Below are positions 1 through 10,000 of a stretch of DNA of 64,000 nt, piece by piece (positions within the stretch are counted from its first letter, which is position 1; each line of letters starts with the position of its first letter). Source of the stretch: Atopsyche davidsoni (Eukaryota; Arthropoda; Insecta; Trichoptera; Hydrobiosidae); assembly GCA_022113835.1 (NCBI GenBank), contig JAILWY010000014.1, forward strand, positions 15,621,501-15,685,500. Direction: 5' to 3'. Below the pieces are notes generated by a model that saw only the letters and a program-made list of their open reading frames with translations, searched no databases and was not told the origin of the DNA. Both the position numbers and the translations under genes were made by a program.

Positions 1-760
1 AACTTATTTTAAAAAAATGACCGAGGCACGGTGCGCGACTTCTGTCTTCGTGCATTAGGAAGTGCAATCAAGGCTGCGTTGGCTTGGACCTCATCGCAAA
101 TGCATTCAATACTGCATATTTCAATAAATACTCTCCTGTACAGTAGAGACGCGACTAGCGGCAATCTCGACCAGAGCATTCGTAATTAAAGTGAAATGAA
201 ACATTGTCATGAGTTTGTCTGAAGTATTCTGTTCAACATCTACTATAATAATAGCCATTGTGTGTTTATTTGTATGTTTGTATGTATGTTTCATTTTTCC
301 GTTCTGTATAGAATATCTTAAAAGATACAACGCTGATTTTTTGCACATAAGTTAAGTAAATTTTTCCGCAGCTATGTGCCGAATTTCAAGACGATAGGAT
401 AATATTTTCATTCATAAACTTTAAAATATGCTTTAGCTAAACTTTAATTATATAATTCACTTCTTCGCCGCGAGATGTCGTTCACCATCAAATTCGTCAT
501 TTTGTGACGGGCTACATTACTAGTCAAATAATAATGGAACAGATCGCATCGTCGTAAGTTTGCCGGTTACTGATAGTTTTAATTTGGAATTGTATTTTTA
601 TATAGTTATAATAATTATAATAAGTCTATCAATAAAAAAAATAGAAAAACAATTTATTATAAGATGAATATCAAAATAATAAGCCAGCTATCATGCCACA
701 GCATGCTTATTACCAGCAGCAAGCAGAATGAAATCCCGTACCAGTAATCATTATATAAAT

Positions 761-1222
761 CATAGGTTCCCAAACTATTTTGTGTCGTTGACCCCTTGTC
801 GAGTTCTCCTGTTTTTCGTAGACCCCTGCCTTGCTAATATTGAATTTTTGCAAATTCATCATTTTCAAACATATTTTTGACATCTTTCGGTATGTAAACA
901 TTGAATAATATTTTTTTTTTGTAAGAAGGTTGACAACTGCACGACCCTTTTCCATGTGATATGAATAAGGAAGCTATTAAAAACCTTCTTGCGATAGTCC
1001 ATAATGCAGCATTATTATGTAAGTACATAGGTTCAATCTGTGTTCAATTATGACATTTACGGAATGCCTAAATTTTGGTTATGACCTGCTTAAATGGGAT
1101 TCACTCTCGTAGACCCCAATTTACAGTTCGTGGACCCTCAATTTAATTTTTCGCTGTCATCGACCCCTTGAAGGGCGAAATCGACCCCTGGGGGTCAATA
1201 TTGACCACTTTGGGAACCAGTG
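761..1222. mobile_element. Non-autonomous hAT element (MITE), 462 bp
   Basis: Terminal inverted repeats share GGTTCCCAAA: the left end reads CATAGGTTCCCAAACT and the right end, reverse-complemented, reads CACTGGTTCCCAAAGT. The element is flanked by a perfect 8-bp duplication ATATAAAT (753-760 and 1223-1230). An 8-bp duplication with CA...TG ends is diagnostic of the hAT superfamily. The interior repeats a GACCCC motif near both ends (subterminal repeats, typical hAT transposase-binding architecture). No transposase fragment is visible, so it would have to be mobilised in trans. Confidence 0.85.
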
Positions 1223-4200
1223 ATATAAATCAATGCTTTTTAGATATTTTTTCAGAAAATACTGTGATACCTATTCTCAGCTATATTATAAGTGCGGAGC
1301 TTTAAATTGAACAGAATGGCAAGCTCCGGCTTTTTTCATCGCACTACTCACTGCGGCCTCATATCGTAATTGATAAAATTATCAAAACGCCGTGCAAACC
1401 TGTCTCTTCACGAGGAGTCACCAGGTTGAGTGACTCCTCTACCAAACTGACGAGTTGCTTTTATAATTTGCGATTTAAATATTGGCGTAGTATGGTTGGC
1501 ACTACGAACTCCGTGAATTTTCATTGCACGAAAACCTATTTTAATTTGTGTCGAGTTACTAAATAGTCTTTGCTATTGAGTTGCGAATGACGTCTTCTAT
1601 CTTCTGTGTTGTTTGCGGTGTAATTGATGTGCTGACACTTAAAAAGTGGCAAAAAGCCACAGCTAACAGAAGTAACGAGCTACCGCTTAAATTCTTCGCA
1701 AGCATTACAAAAATTAATATTGACTTTATGTTATAATTGATGTCTCAGTTTCAAGCAAACTACTTTTCATACACCTATTTTTAAAAATTCTCAAAATATT
1801 TTAGCATTATTTTTTTTTTCATCACGCTAATGGTAGAATTGTGGTCTCTGTAAATGATTACAAAAATAATAATCTAAATATTTAAGAGACTAGTAGAAAA
1901 ATACTTTTATACTACAGGATAATATGCGCAAGCTATTCATTGTGTGTTTAAAGGTATATCCTTTCTTTTTGGTAGGGTCCTTGATATTCAAAGCTTGAAT
2001 TATTATTTTTTTTATAAAGATCTGTTTTTTTTAATAAAAATTACCTAAAAGTAATTACAAAGGGAAGATTTTTTTAAGACAAGAAATACGCCTTTCAACG
2101 ATGGAAGTGGTCTAACCAATTATTTTAAATGAACTTAATTGTCTAACTAGGTTTATATGAAAATAGAGTATTATAAATTAAAGTTGGCCGTCATAAAAAA
2201 TATATGTACTTTTCATTGGGAAATTATATTAATTTATTTATGTGTTTTATACATTAAAATATAGACAGAGTTGAGAACTGATGTAGTTAGGCCAAAGTTT
2301 TCACATACCGGTTATGGTAAGCCCCTTGTTCCTTAAATTTCAGGTTCATTAGTTTCAATACGTCGGGGGTTTACCAGAGTGTTGAAAGTTTTGACGTTAT
2401 TCTCGTGAGGTGGGCCTGGGGCTCCTCACCTGTTCTAAGCCGCATTAATAGAGTCCAGCAGTCTGCCCTGTCCTTCCTCACCTGCCTCGTCCCCTCGTGA
2501 CCCCCAAGGGAGCGCTAATCACAAATTTGACTAGAAATTACTTGTTTCATTTCAATCAATTAATTTTTGGAAATTAATTGATAAAGTAAAAAGAAAGTCT
2601 GGCGCTCTTGAAGAGTTTTCTCGAACCGAGTCAAGATTACGAAACAGTTTTATAGTTTAATAATTGATAACGTGGCCGACTTCCCGGGATCGAAATTTCC
2701 AATTTTATTAATGTTATAGTTTGTTGGAACTACAAGAAAACTATTAATTGAAAACATTCTCTATTACAGGTTTTCAGGCTCATCTGGATACCTCATATTA
2801 AAAAGCGATGTTAGTAAATTTTTGTTTGTAAATTTGGCATATATGTATATACAGTAAAACAAGTAAAATGTCAACACGTTATGATAGATGTAAAAAAAAT
2901 AGAATTATAATTGAATTTTAGGTTAGTTGCAAAAATAACAATTTCACAAGTCAAGCTACTCAGAAGTCGCTTCTCCGATAGCAAAATTTTTAAAAATTTT
3001 TCTCAATCAGTTGGAATATTATCCGCATCGTCTAGTTAAGACTACAGGTCAATGAGCTTAGCAAAAAGTTTTTTGAAAAACTTGCTAAGATATCTCAAAC
3101 CGTCTCCGAGCGTATTTCGCTAATATGATTTTAAAAGACGGGTGAGATAAGGTTACTGCGCGGAGAGAGTCGACGAGACGGTCGGGCCCTGTTATTAGTT
3201 GCATTGGTGTGGGCCCTGGCTGGGAGGCTGTAACCTCCTCCCTCCCATCCCTCCCCCACCGCTTCATCCCCCATTGTCTCCCGCAGCGTTTAAGATACGT
3301 TACAGACTAAGTGAGTGGAGCGTCGGCGGGTCGGGTCCCCTCGCGTAAGGGATGCCTCGTGCGATGGTTGTGCCTTTAATTAATATTTATTTCAACGCCT
3401 ATGGAAATGTATATACATTATTATATATACAGCCTTAAAATAAAAATAAATTTAAAAAAATTGTTTTGATATTATGATAATTGAATGGTGCTTATTTTAT
3501 TTTACACTGAGTTCTTATCTATTTATAATATTCGAATTTTTATATTTCAGACATTAAAACGTGATTTTCCACAAAAATGAGCCATTTTTTGTAGTTCTGG
3601 TTAATGTCATCGGGCGTAGTTAGGAAAAAGTATGTCACCAGCGGTACCCGTGGATGTACTTATTTTTATACTGTCGTATATAATATTTGATAAAATAAAC
3701 GCACGAGGTATCGTAGAAAAAAGGTGCTAGAGGTGTCAGGGCGTGCTCATTAAAATGGGTGCAACTACACTCATATTCCGCCTCGGCGATACCCTAAACC
3801 GTGAAATACTGAAGGAGATGAGGGTAATGGTTCCGGGAAAGTGGATGTCGGCAGATAGTCCCAACTATTTGTGTTGCGAAATGTTTGATTTTTTATTATT
3901 TTTGAAATCAATATTTTTGAATTGTTTTTTTTTTTTTTTTTGAGCTACTGTAGATAATATTTTGTAAATTTTATGAAATTAAACAGGAAATTACACGCGC
4001 GTTCATTTTTTAGGTGAATAAAATTAATTATCATATTTGAAATAAAATCCTTTCTAGTTGATTCTTACAGATAAATGTTAACGTTATCGCAGAATGGTGA
4101 TCGCTTATGAAATACGTTTATACTGAAATATACCTTAAATTGGTGATGATGGCTACGCCACGTGGTTTATCATCAGTCGCTGATGATGAACTTCTTGATC

Positions 4201-4456
4201 TTCTTTACAGAAGATGGCGCAGGGCCTTTCACCCTCTACTTCCGGTGTTAAGTACGACAGCCCTGAGGGCCCGGCAGTCAAGTAACGACATGTGACACGC
4301 CACTCAGAGGCAGGCGGGGGCGGAGCGCTCTGCTTCTAATTTTGTCATTTTATTTAATAACAAATAACATTACTCCGCGCTCTTAGCGGCGCTCTAGCCA
4401 GAAGCACTGCGAGGGAGCAAGACTGCCGGGAGCGATCCCAGCTACATTACTAAAGC

Positions 4457-4476
4457 TAACCTAACCTAACCTAACC
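4457..4476 (-). repeat. Short interstitial telomere-type repeat, (TTAGG)4
   Basis: Four copies of TAACC on the plus strand, which is TTAGG on the minus strand, the canonical insect telomere unit. It is too short to be more than a relic or a chance run; the 13-copy array at 23511-23575 is the stronger case. Confidence 0.6.
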
Positions 4477-4929
4477 CATGTGAAAAATCTCCAAATAATT
4501 TACAAGTTTAATAAATACTCGTCTTACCATACATATTTTGGTTTATTTAAAAAATTAGTGCCCATTATAATTGAAATCATCCATCAAGCGTGGGTGTTGA
4601 ACTTTCTTCAATAAGCCCTTATTGATTATTTTTATACTGATTCTTTATCTTCTTGGACTACTTTGAACAAATTATCAATGAGCGGAAGAGCACTCAGTGG
4701 CAATATTGTCACCGTGATGTCCCGATCTTCTTGCATATCATGTTTGATCAATAAGTCAATAAATCTATAAATACTTGAACTAAAACCGATATCGATAATC
4801 GATATTTTGGCAATTTAATTGTTTGTTACACGAAGTCAGTTTTATTGAAAAAATGCACAGTGAATTTGAGCAGTAGCAGAGCAGTTTATTTAAACAAGTT
4901 GATAACACCGGCACGCTCTTTGGCTTTGG

Positions 4930-4978
4930 GGTTGGGGGATAGGAGGTTGGGGGATAGGAGGTTGGGGGATAGGAGGCT
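4930..4978. repeat. 15-bp minisatellite, about 3 copies
   Basis: Three near-perfect copies of the G-rich 15-mer TTGGGGGATAGGAGG, followed by a degenerate fourth. The plus strand has regularly spaced runs of five G. Confidence 0.8.
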
Positions 4979-6085
4979 GAGGGTTAGGGGGGCGCGCCCT
5001 GCTCTGAGATTTGTAGAATGAACACGGAGTGCGCCGTGACTAACAAAGGCCAGTGCAGGTCGGGCCTTGGGGAGCCCACGATTGGCTGAAAATCGACCCA
5101 TAAACACGAGGGTTCTCTGTCAAGAGAAACATACAAAAAAGGAAGATGAGAAACTAAGATGTTTCATTATCACTTTATCAACATTTTCTTATTCAATGAA
5201 GTTCTCGCTTTAAAAACAATCTCATACCTTAATCGAAAAAGTGCATAAACTGTGTTTTCATATATTATCCATACTCTGTGTTTACTGAGATTCTTAATGG
5301 AATTCTTTACTATAATGTTTAACCGCATCGAATTTGGTTGAGTGTTTCAAAGCTTTGGTTTTGGAAATTCTAATTAAATGCAACCTTCCAACTGGAGTAC
5401 CGAGTGTAAAAATCATCGTATGGAATTCAGCAGCCCTTCTACTAAAGTTTAAGGCGCTCTCCAGAATCAAAGGAAAAAATATACACCTAGTGATGATGAT
5501 CAGAATCAAATTCGACTTTAATAAAGACGATGGTCTAAGGTTGACAACCGCCCGGTGGCCAAAGGAAACTAGATTTCGAAGTGGTGCACTTAACTCCGTA
5601 CTAATGATAAATAAACATTTAAGTAATATTGAAATCAAAAGGATGAAACTTCGAGAAATATTCGAAGCGGCAAAATTAAAATAGTTGAAAATTTTCTGAA
5701 CAGCTGAATACAGTAATTGGATAAAAAATATTTGTGAACTTTTATAATTGTAAGAAAAATAATATTGCATTTCTTTTGAGTTTTTAATATTTTATGGTTA
5801 TAATAAATATGAATAGTAAAATGCGCAATTAGGTTTTTATAATAAAATATGGATAATTTCTAAAAAATCTAGAGATGGAAAATTGAAATTCGAAAAGTAC
5901 ATAACTAATTTAAATAACGTTCATAATATTGACAACAGCTAAAAATTAAGATTAATTTATTTATAAAAAATTTTAATTTTGTCAGCTGGGCGCATGTCTT
6001 TTATTTTTTAAACATTACATATTTAGAAAAAATATTTTTGCTCAGCTGATGAAAATTTGTACACAAAAACAAGAAAAGTAAATCA

Positions 6086-6215
6086 ATATTTTTGACAGGG
6101 AGTACTTGGTATTGGTATGGTAATATTTTAAATAAAATAAAATACTTGAGTGATTTTTCAACATGTGAATTTTTATTGGTGACCGGTTTTGCCCATTTTT
6201 CACGTTGGCATTCAC
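6086..6215. repeat. P1 repeat copy (degenerate), Penelope-like terminal-repeat candidate
   Basis: Shares with five other copies the landmarks TTTTTGACAGGGAGTACTTG, AAATACTTGAGTGATTTTTC, GTGACCGGTTT and CACGTTGGCATT. On the minus strand the ACCGGUC stem III/cleavage segment is kept, but stem II and the UUGAUAA box are damaged, so no functional ribozyme is expected. It is identified only by similarity to the better copies at 28118-28304 and 58046-58230. Confidence 0.65.
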
Positions 6216-6273
6216 GAGAAAATTCTCCACTATTTCCCCTTAACCTGATAACTGGGCGGGTAAATAATTTCGG

Positions 6274-6868
6274 TAACGGGTAGGACGTATGAATACGTCC
6301 TAGATATATACGAGTATGTTGCGCCCTGGAACAGGTAGGACGTATATTTCTGAACAACAAAAGTATTTAGTCATCCATACATGTCTCGACATGAATTTAA
6401 GACATGAAGGGAATCAGTATCATTTTGCTATTGAGAGTGGTGGACGTGTTCTGGGTGAGCGTGAGCGTGTTACCTACCCATTTTCGTATTATATATTATT
6501 TACTTATATTTTTTATATCTCCAACATTTTTATTTTAGAATACATTTTTACGAGTATCCATTAGAATGAATGAAAGCAGTATCAGCGATGACAAAATCAA
6601 TCTACCGGCAGGTAGAAAAAGGAGACGTATTATGAGTTCGTCATCGGAGTCATCTGACAGAAATTTTGACTACGACACGGAATTGAGCGAAACTAAGAAT
6701 GAAGATAGCGAAGAAGTTTGTTTTATAAATAAATAAACGATAAAATATATACTTCATAGACTTTTCTTTTATTATAAGCATAAATAAAAAAAAATCTCAC
6801 ATGAAATTACGTCCTCCGGGCGTGACGTACTGACACGTCCTAGGGAAAAAGTACGCGCCCGTTGTATG
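6274..6868. mobile_element. Possible decayed DNA transposon with TAGGACGT inverted motifs
   Basis: The left side has a perfect short palindrome (TAGGACGTA TGAA TACGTCCTA, 6274-6295) and a second TAGGACGTAT about 50 bp on. The right side (6807-6868) has ACGTCC and GTCCTAGGG motifs in the opposite orientation, next to GGGCG-like blocks at both ends. Between them lies a short acidic ORF (6565-6735). TTAA occurs outside both motif clusters, which would suit a piggyBac-like element, but I cannot define exact ends. Confidence 0.3.
6565..6735 (+). pseudogene. Short Ser/Asp/Glu-rich ORF (56 aa), possible transposase N-terminus
   Basis: An open frame from ATG to TAA contains a basic patch (GRKRRRI) followed by MSSSSESSD and an acidic tail rich in Asp, Glu and Ser. 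Such acidic, serine-rich leaders with a basic cluster are common at the N-terminus of piggyBac-type transposases and many nuclear proteins. I see no catalytic domain after it. Its location between the TAGGACGT inverted motifs suggests it is what remains of a transposon gene. It could equally be a chance ORF. Confidence 0.3.
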
Positions 6869-6899
6869 TTGCATAATTAAAAAGGGAACTCCCCGGTCA

Positions 6900-6985
6900 A
6901 CAGATAAAGAAACCGTGAACACTTAGTATTTGCTCAGTGAAATGTTCGCCAACCTCCTCTGAAGAGAGGCACCTGATGAAGAAGA
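6900..6985 (+). mobile_element. Non-LTR retrotransposon 3' end remnant (family R)
   Basis: Ends with the family signature CGCCAACCTCCTCTGA followed by AGAGGCACCTGATGAAGAAGAT. In the best relatives this segment reads as an ORF C-terminus, EMVANLL-stop, followed by a very short 3' UTR. Here the coding part is frameshifted. The plus orientation is antisense to the receptor gene. Confidence 0.45.
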
Positions 6986-8119
6986 TAAATAAATTATGTT
7001 AAAAATATCTAAATATAAATTTTGTTAATAAGGAGCGTTATTTGCTTGCGATTTCCAATCACAACCTGCTCCATCCTCCGAGTTCCCGGGAGGTGACTCA
7101 CCAGCGGGCAACGCGAGCCTTCATTTGATTGATCGACAAGTGGTTGGATGGACGAGATGGATCGTAATTAATCGCATCCACTCTGCTGCTGTCTGACCAA
7201 GCTGGCGCGAAGGGAAACCTCACCTAGCGGCGATATTTGGACGGTTTCAGAAACACCAGAGTCGAGTACTGAATACAAAACTAATATTACGGTTGTAATT
7301 TATGATAGTAGATGTGTGGTAAAAGTGTTCGTAACATTTCATAATATTTTTCTGATACAAAAACTAATTTATTTTGGTAAATGTGTATATTGAGTATGCA
7401 TAAATTTACAGACACACACATATATATACTTTATAAGTACATAGTAGGTTGTCCGAGACCGCTACGTGTGAAGCCTCGGCGACTGAAGTGTAATTACATA
7501 ATTTATCGGAATTCGATAAATGAGAAATACTTTAAACTTGAGCATCGGCAATAATTTAAAACAAATTAGCTGAACACAAAGGTGATTTAATTTGGGGGAG
7601 CCGCAGGGTGCCTGGGATCCCGGGAGCCAATTTTAATAAGTTAATTTAAAGCAAACACTGCTTATTGCTTTCATTAGACGTTTTTCAAAATATTAGAATT
7701 AAGATTATCAAAATATTATTTTATGTAATTTTCTTGGTCAGAAATACAAAATCCAGATAATTTTAATGCGAAATCTATTAATTGGCCTAATCTCTAATGA
7801 TAGAGAGATGCAGAAGACAGGTAAAAAACCGATGAGGGTGGATGGTAGCAGAACAGTAGGTTTGCCTATAACTGGCTGTGTTTCTGGTTAGAAAATAAAA
7901 ATATGTAAATTATAAGAATATTTCTATTTTTTAATAAGAAAACGTTGCGCTTTTTGTGAGAATCACAAATCATCAACGTAGTATTTTAAAAGTAAACAAA
8001 TAAGTCATTTTAATAGAAAATATAGTGTATATAGTGTTGTGTTGTTTTAAGTTTTTTGTGCTGATACAATCTTCAAGAATCTAAGGGATTTAACTAATCC
8101 CCGAAGATAGACCCAGTAC

Positions 8120-8345
8120 GGGTGTTCAATATAGATCGACTACCGCCATTTTTGGGTTTTGGACTGTACTTGTGACGAACAATGAGAGAAAGGGGGGGGG
8201 GAGGGTAGTTCTTATGTATATAAAAACACGCGAGCAAGCTCGAGCGCTCTCTCTTCCAGCGCGGCAGCGGACTGCTACGGTTCTTAAATCAGCTAGTAGG
8301 GACAGTGTAATTTAAAGTTAATAAACTGACTTAAAATGAGAGTTC
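8120..8345 (+). promoter_or_regulatory. TATA box plus AATAAA arrangement, possible solo LTR or cryptic promoter
   Basis: TATATAAAA near 8217 is followed about 30 bp later by a pyrimidine-rich stretch (8246-8258) that could hold a start site, and by AATAAA at 8321-8326. The spacing (U3 with TATA, short R, polyadenylation signal) resembles an insect LTR. I cannot find a second copy or confident TG/CA ends. It lies 260 bp from the receptor exon, on the opposite strand. Confidence 0.2.
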
Positions 8346-8604
8346 ATATTTCATTGACGAAGAGAAGCATGGAAAGCGGTCGAGAGTACGACTCGTGTCT
8401 TCAACGCACGTGTGATAGCTGGCTTAACGACCCAGTGAAGATCTATACGAGCTCGATGCTCTCAGCGTGGATGCATCAGAGGAATAGTCCGAACAACGGG
8501 AATTGAAAAGCACAAAACCATATAATGCCCATCTTAGCTTGGCCCGAGAAGGTTCGGCTGGGTGCGGGCTGAAGGAATGAGTTACATGTGCAGCTCCGAC
8601 TTAC

Positions 8605-8825
8605 TCCTTGGAGTGGTCCGGAGACCAGGCGCGTGCCACGGTGTACACGAGGACGGCCACGGCCGGCAGCGCCCAGCCCAGCACCAGCAGCCCCCGCAGC
8701 AGACGCTGCTCTGCTACGAAGGCCGATACCAGCACCGTGTGCAGGTACAGCCCTTCGCACAGCATCCAGGAATAGTTGGTCAACAGCACGTAGTGGATCA
8801 CCACGTGCAGGGCCTTGCACCACAG
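8605..8825 (-). CDS. Receptor exon: TM3, ICL2, TM4 (class B GPCR)
   Basis: A 221-bp exon with acceptor TTTGATTTCAG and donor GA|GTAAGT. It enters in phase 0 and leaves in phase 2, and encodes residues 176-248. It begins LWCKALHVVIHY: Cys178 is the conserved TM3 cysteine that pairs with extracellular loop 2. Then come SWMLCEGLYLH with Glu199 of the class B polar network and a characteristic EGLYLHT motif, and a short intracellular loop 2 (VAEQRLLRG). TM4 carries GWALP at 225-229 where most family members have GWGxP, so an Ala replaces the second Gly. The exon ends in the start of extracellular loop 2 (WSPDHSK). The conserved Cys-Trp of that loop and TM5 must be on the next exon, beyond the left edge. 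Confidence 0.93.
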
Positions 8826-9023
8826 CTGAAATCAAACACTCGTCAGTTCGGAGAAATCGAAAATTCGAACACTACTCATATCATTGATGAACAAAGAGTA
8901 TCAAACTATATATTTATAGCTTATGAAACAAAGATATAATTAATCTAGGTATATATTTAGACTATTATAATTTATCATTTCAAAACTTATCTTAACCTAT
9001 TTACAAACATACTAAACATGTCT

Positions 9024-9235
9024 AAAAATTCAATATTTTTGACAGAGAGTACTTGGTGGAATTCTATTTTAATATTTTTGAGTAAAATACTTGAGTGATT
9101 TTCCACATTTTCGTTTTTATTTGTGACCGGTTTCGCTAACCTTTCACGTTGGCATTATCAAACAGAGACTCTGTTTGATAATGCCGAACGAAAATGTGGA
9201 AAATCACTCAAGTATTTTACTCAAAAATATTAAAC
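9024..9235. repeat. P1 repeat copy, head-to-head foldback with hammerhead-like core
   Basis: Left arm: TTTTTGACAGAGAGTACTTG, then AAATACTTGAGTGATTTTCC and GTGACCGGTTTCGC, down to CAAACAGAG. A single A follows, then CTCTGTTTGATAATGCC begins an inverted partial copy ending in the complement of the TATTTTACTCAAAAATATTA landmark. On the minus strand of the left arm (9168-9121) the hammerhead-like order is UUGAUAA, U, stem II GCCAAC/GUUAGC with one mismatch, GAAAC, palindrome ACCGGU, C. The right arm lacks the ribozyme 3' half. Confidence 0.75.
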
Positions 9236-9975
9236 ATGTCTAAACTATCACTAACCCTTGACAGGAAAAAAAATAAATTTCGATTTTAGTACCACCGTAA
9301 TATTAACTTTTTTGATAAATGAACGCACGCTATAAAATAGCCACATAACAGTGCCAGCTGCATTTTACTTGGAATCTTGTTTTTGTTTTGCTTGATGCCT
9401 GGCACTGAACTTCATATGGTGCTGATAAATTTCCACGCAGGGAGAAAGAAGAATGGTCAGTAAGAGAACTCGGCCGGTGATTTATTAGAATTGTGATGAC
9501 ACGTCTCTCGCATCAGCAATTGAGCAAAGGCAACATTTACAGAATGTTCCAGAATGTTTCATCGGAATTTTTTTATGTCTGCAGCGATAAAACGAGTAAG
9601 GTTATTTGGTTGAGTGTCCTGAGTTACAATACCTCTTAGACAAGGCAGACCTCCCTTTCGCGGATCAAAGATAAATCAATGTTTTATTTTAATTTTTATG
9701 TCTTATACAATATTTTCAAGCTATCAAAATATTTGAAAAAAATAATTGCAATAAGAGAATGATTGTTTGATGAGAATGAAATATAGCAATTTAATTTCAC
9801 ACTATAAACATATTCTTCGTTCTGCAATTTTACAAAAAGATTTATATCTTATTGTGTTTATTGTTTTTTTTGGGTCCAACACCATTAACATTTCTCACTC
9901 AAAGACATTGGCAGATGACGGCCAATTCTTTATTTTCCCTGGTTTAGCTGCGACACGGCGGCAGGGCTTGACCAC

Positions 9976-10000
9976 TGCCTGGATCTTCAAGATCCAGGCA
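9976..10000. repeat. 12-bp palindrome with 1-nt spacer
   Basis: TGCCTGGATCTT, then C, then AAGATCCAGGCA: two perfect 12-bp arms. As RNA it cannot form a normal hairpin loop without opening the centre. It could be a binding site for a dimeric protein or a transposon scar. Confidence 0.7.

Larger units (their letters stand above)
1..8604 (-). other. Downstream intron (partial) of the class B GPCR, repeat-rich
   Basis: Non-coding stretch left of the last visible receptor exon. By position it is the intron leading to the exons for TM5 to TM7, none of which I can find here. It holds a hAT-type MITE (761-1222), a short TTAGG array (4457-4476), a 15-bp minisatellite (4930-4978), a possible decayed DNA element with a small ORF (6274-6868), a P1 terminal-repeat copy (6086-6215), a non-LTR 3' end (6900-6985) and a TATA/AATAAA-bearing segment (8120-8345). 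I see nothing identifiable in 1-750, 1240-4450, 5000-6080 or 7000-8100; open frames there resemble no protein I know and often overlap frames on the other strand. Confidence 0.6.

Noticed and set aside
2430..2467. Possible 38-bp receptor micro-exon on the minus strand encoding ADCWTLLMRLRT, in the right phase and with a good donor, which would supply the Cys-Trp of extracellular loop 2.
   Set aside because: The would-be acceptor is preceded by a purine-rich stretch (GAGGAAGGACAG) rather than pyrimidines, and residues after Cys-Trp do not resemble loop 2 or TM5. So small an exon can match by chance. RNA-seq spanning 8605 to 2467 would decide.
5294..5770. 158-aa minus-strand ORF overlapping a 116-aa plus-strand ORF.
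   Set aside because: Neither resembles a known family. The overlap on opposite strands and AT-rich composition point to chance.
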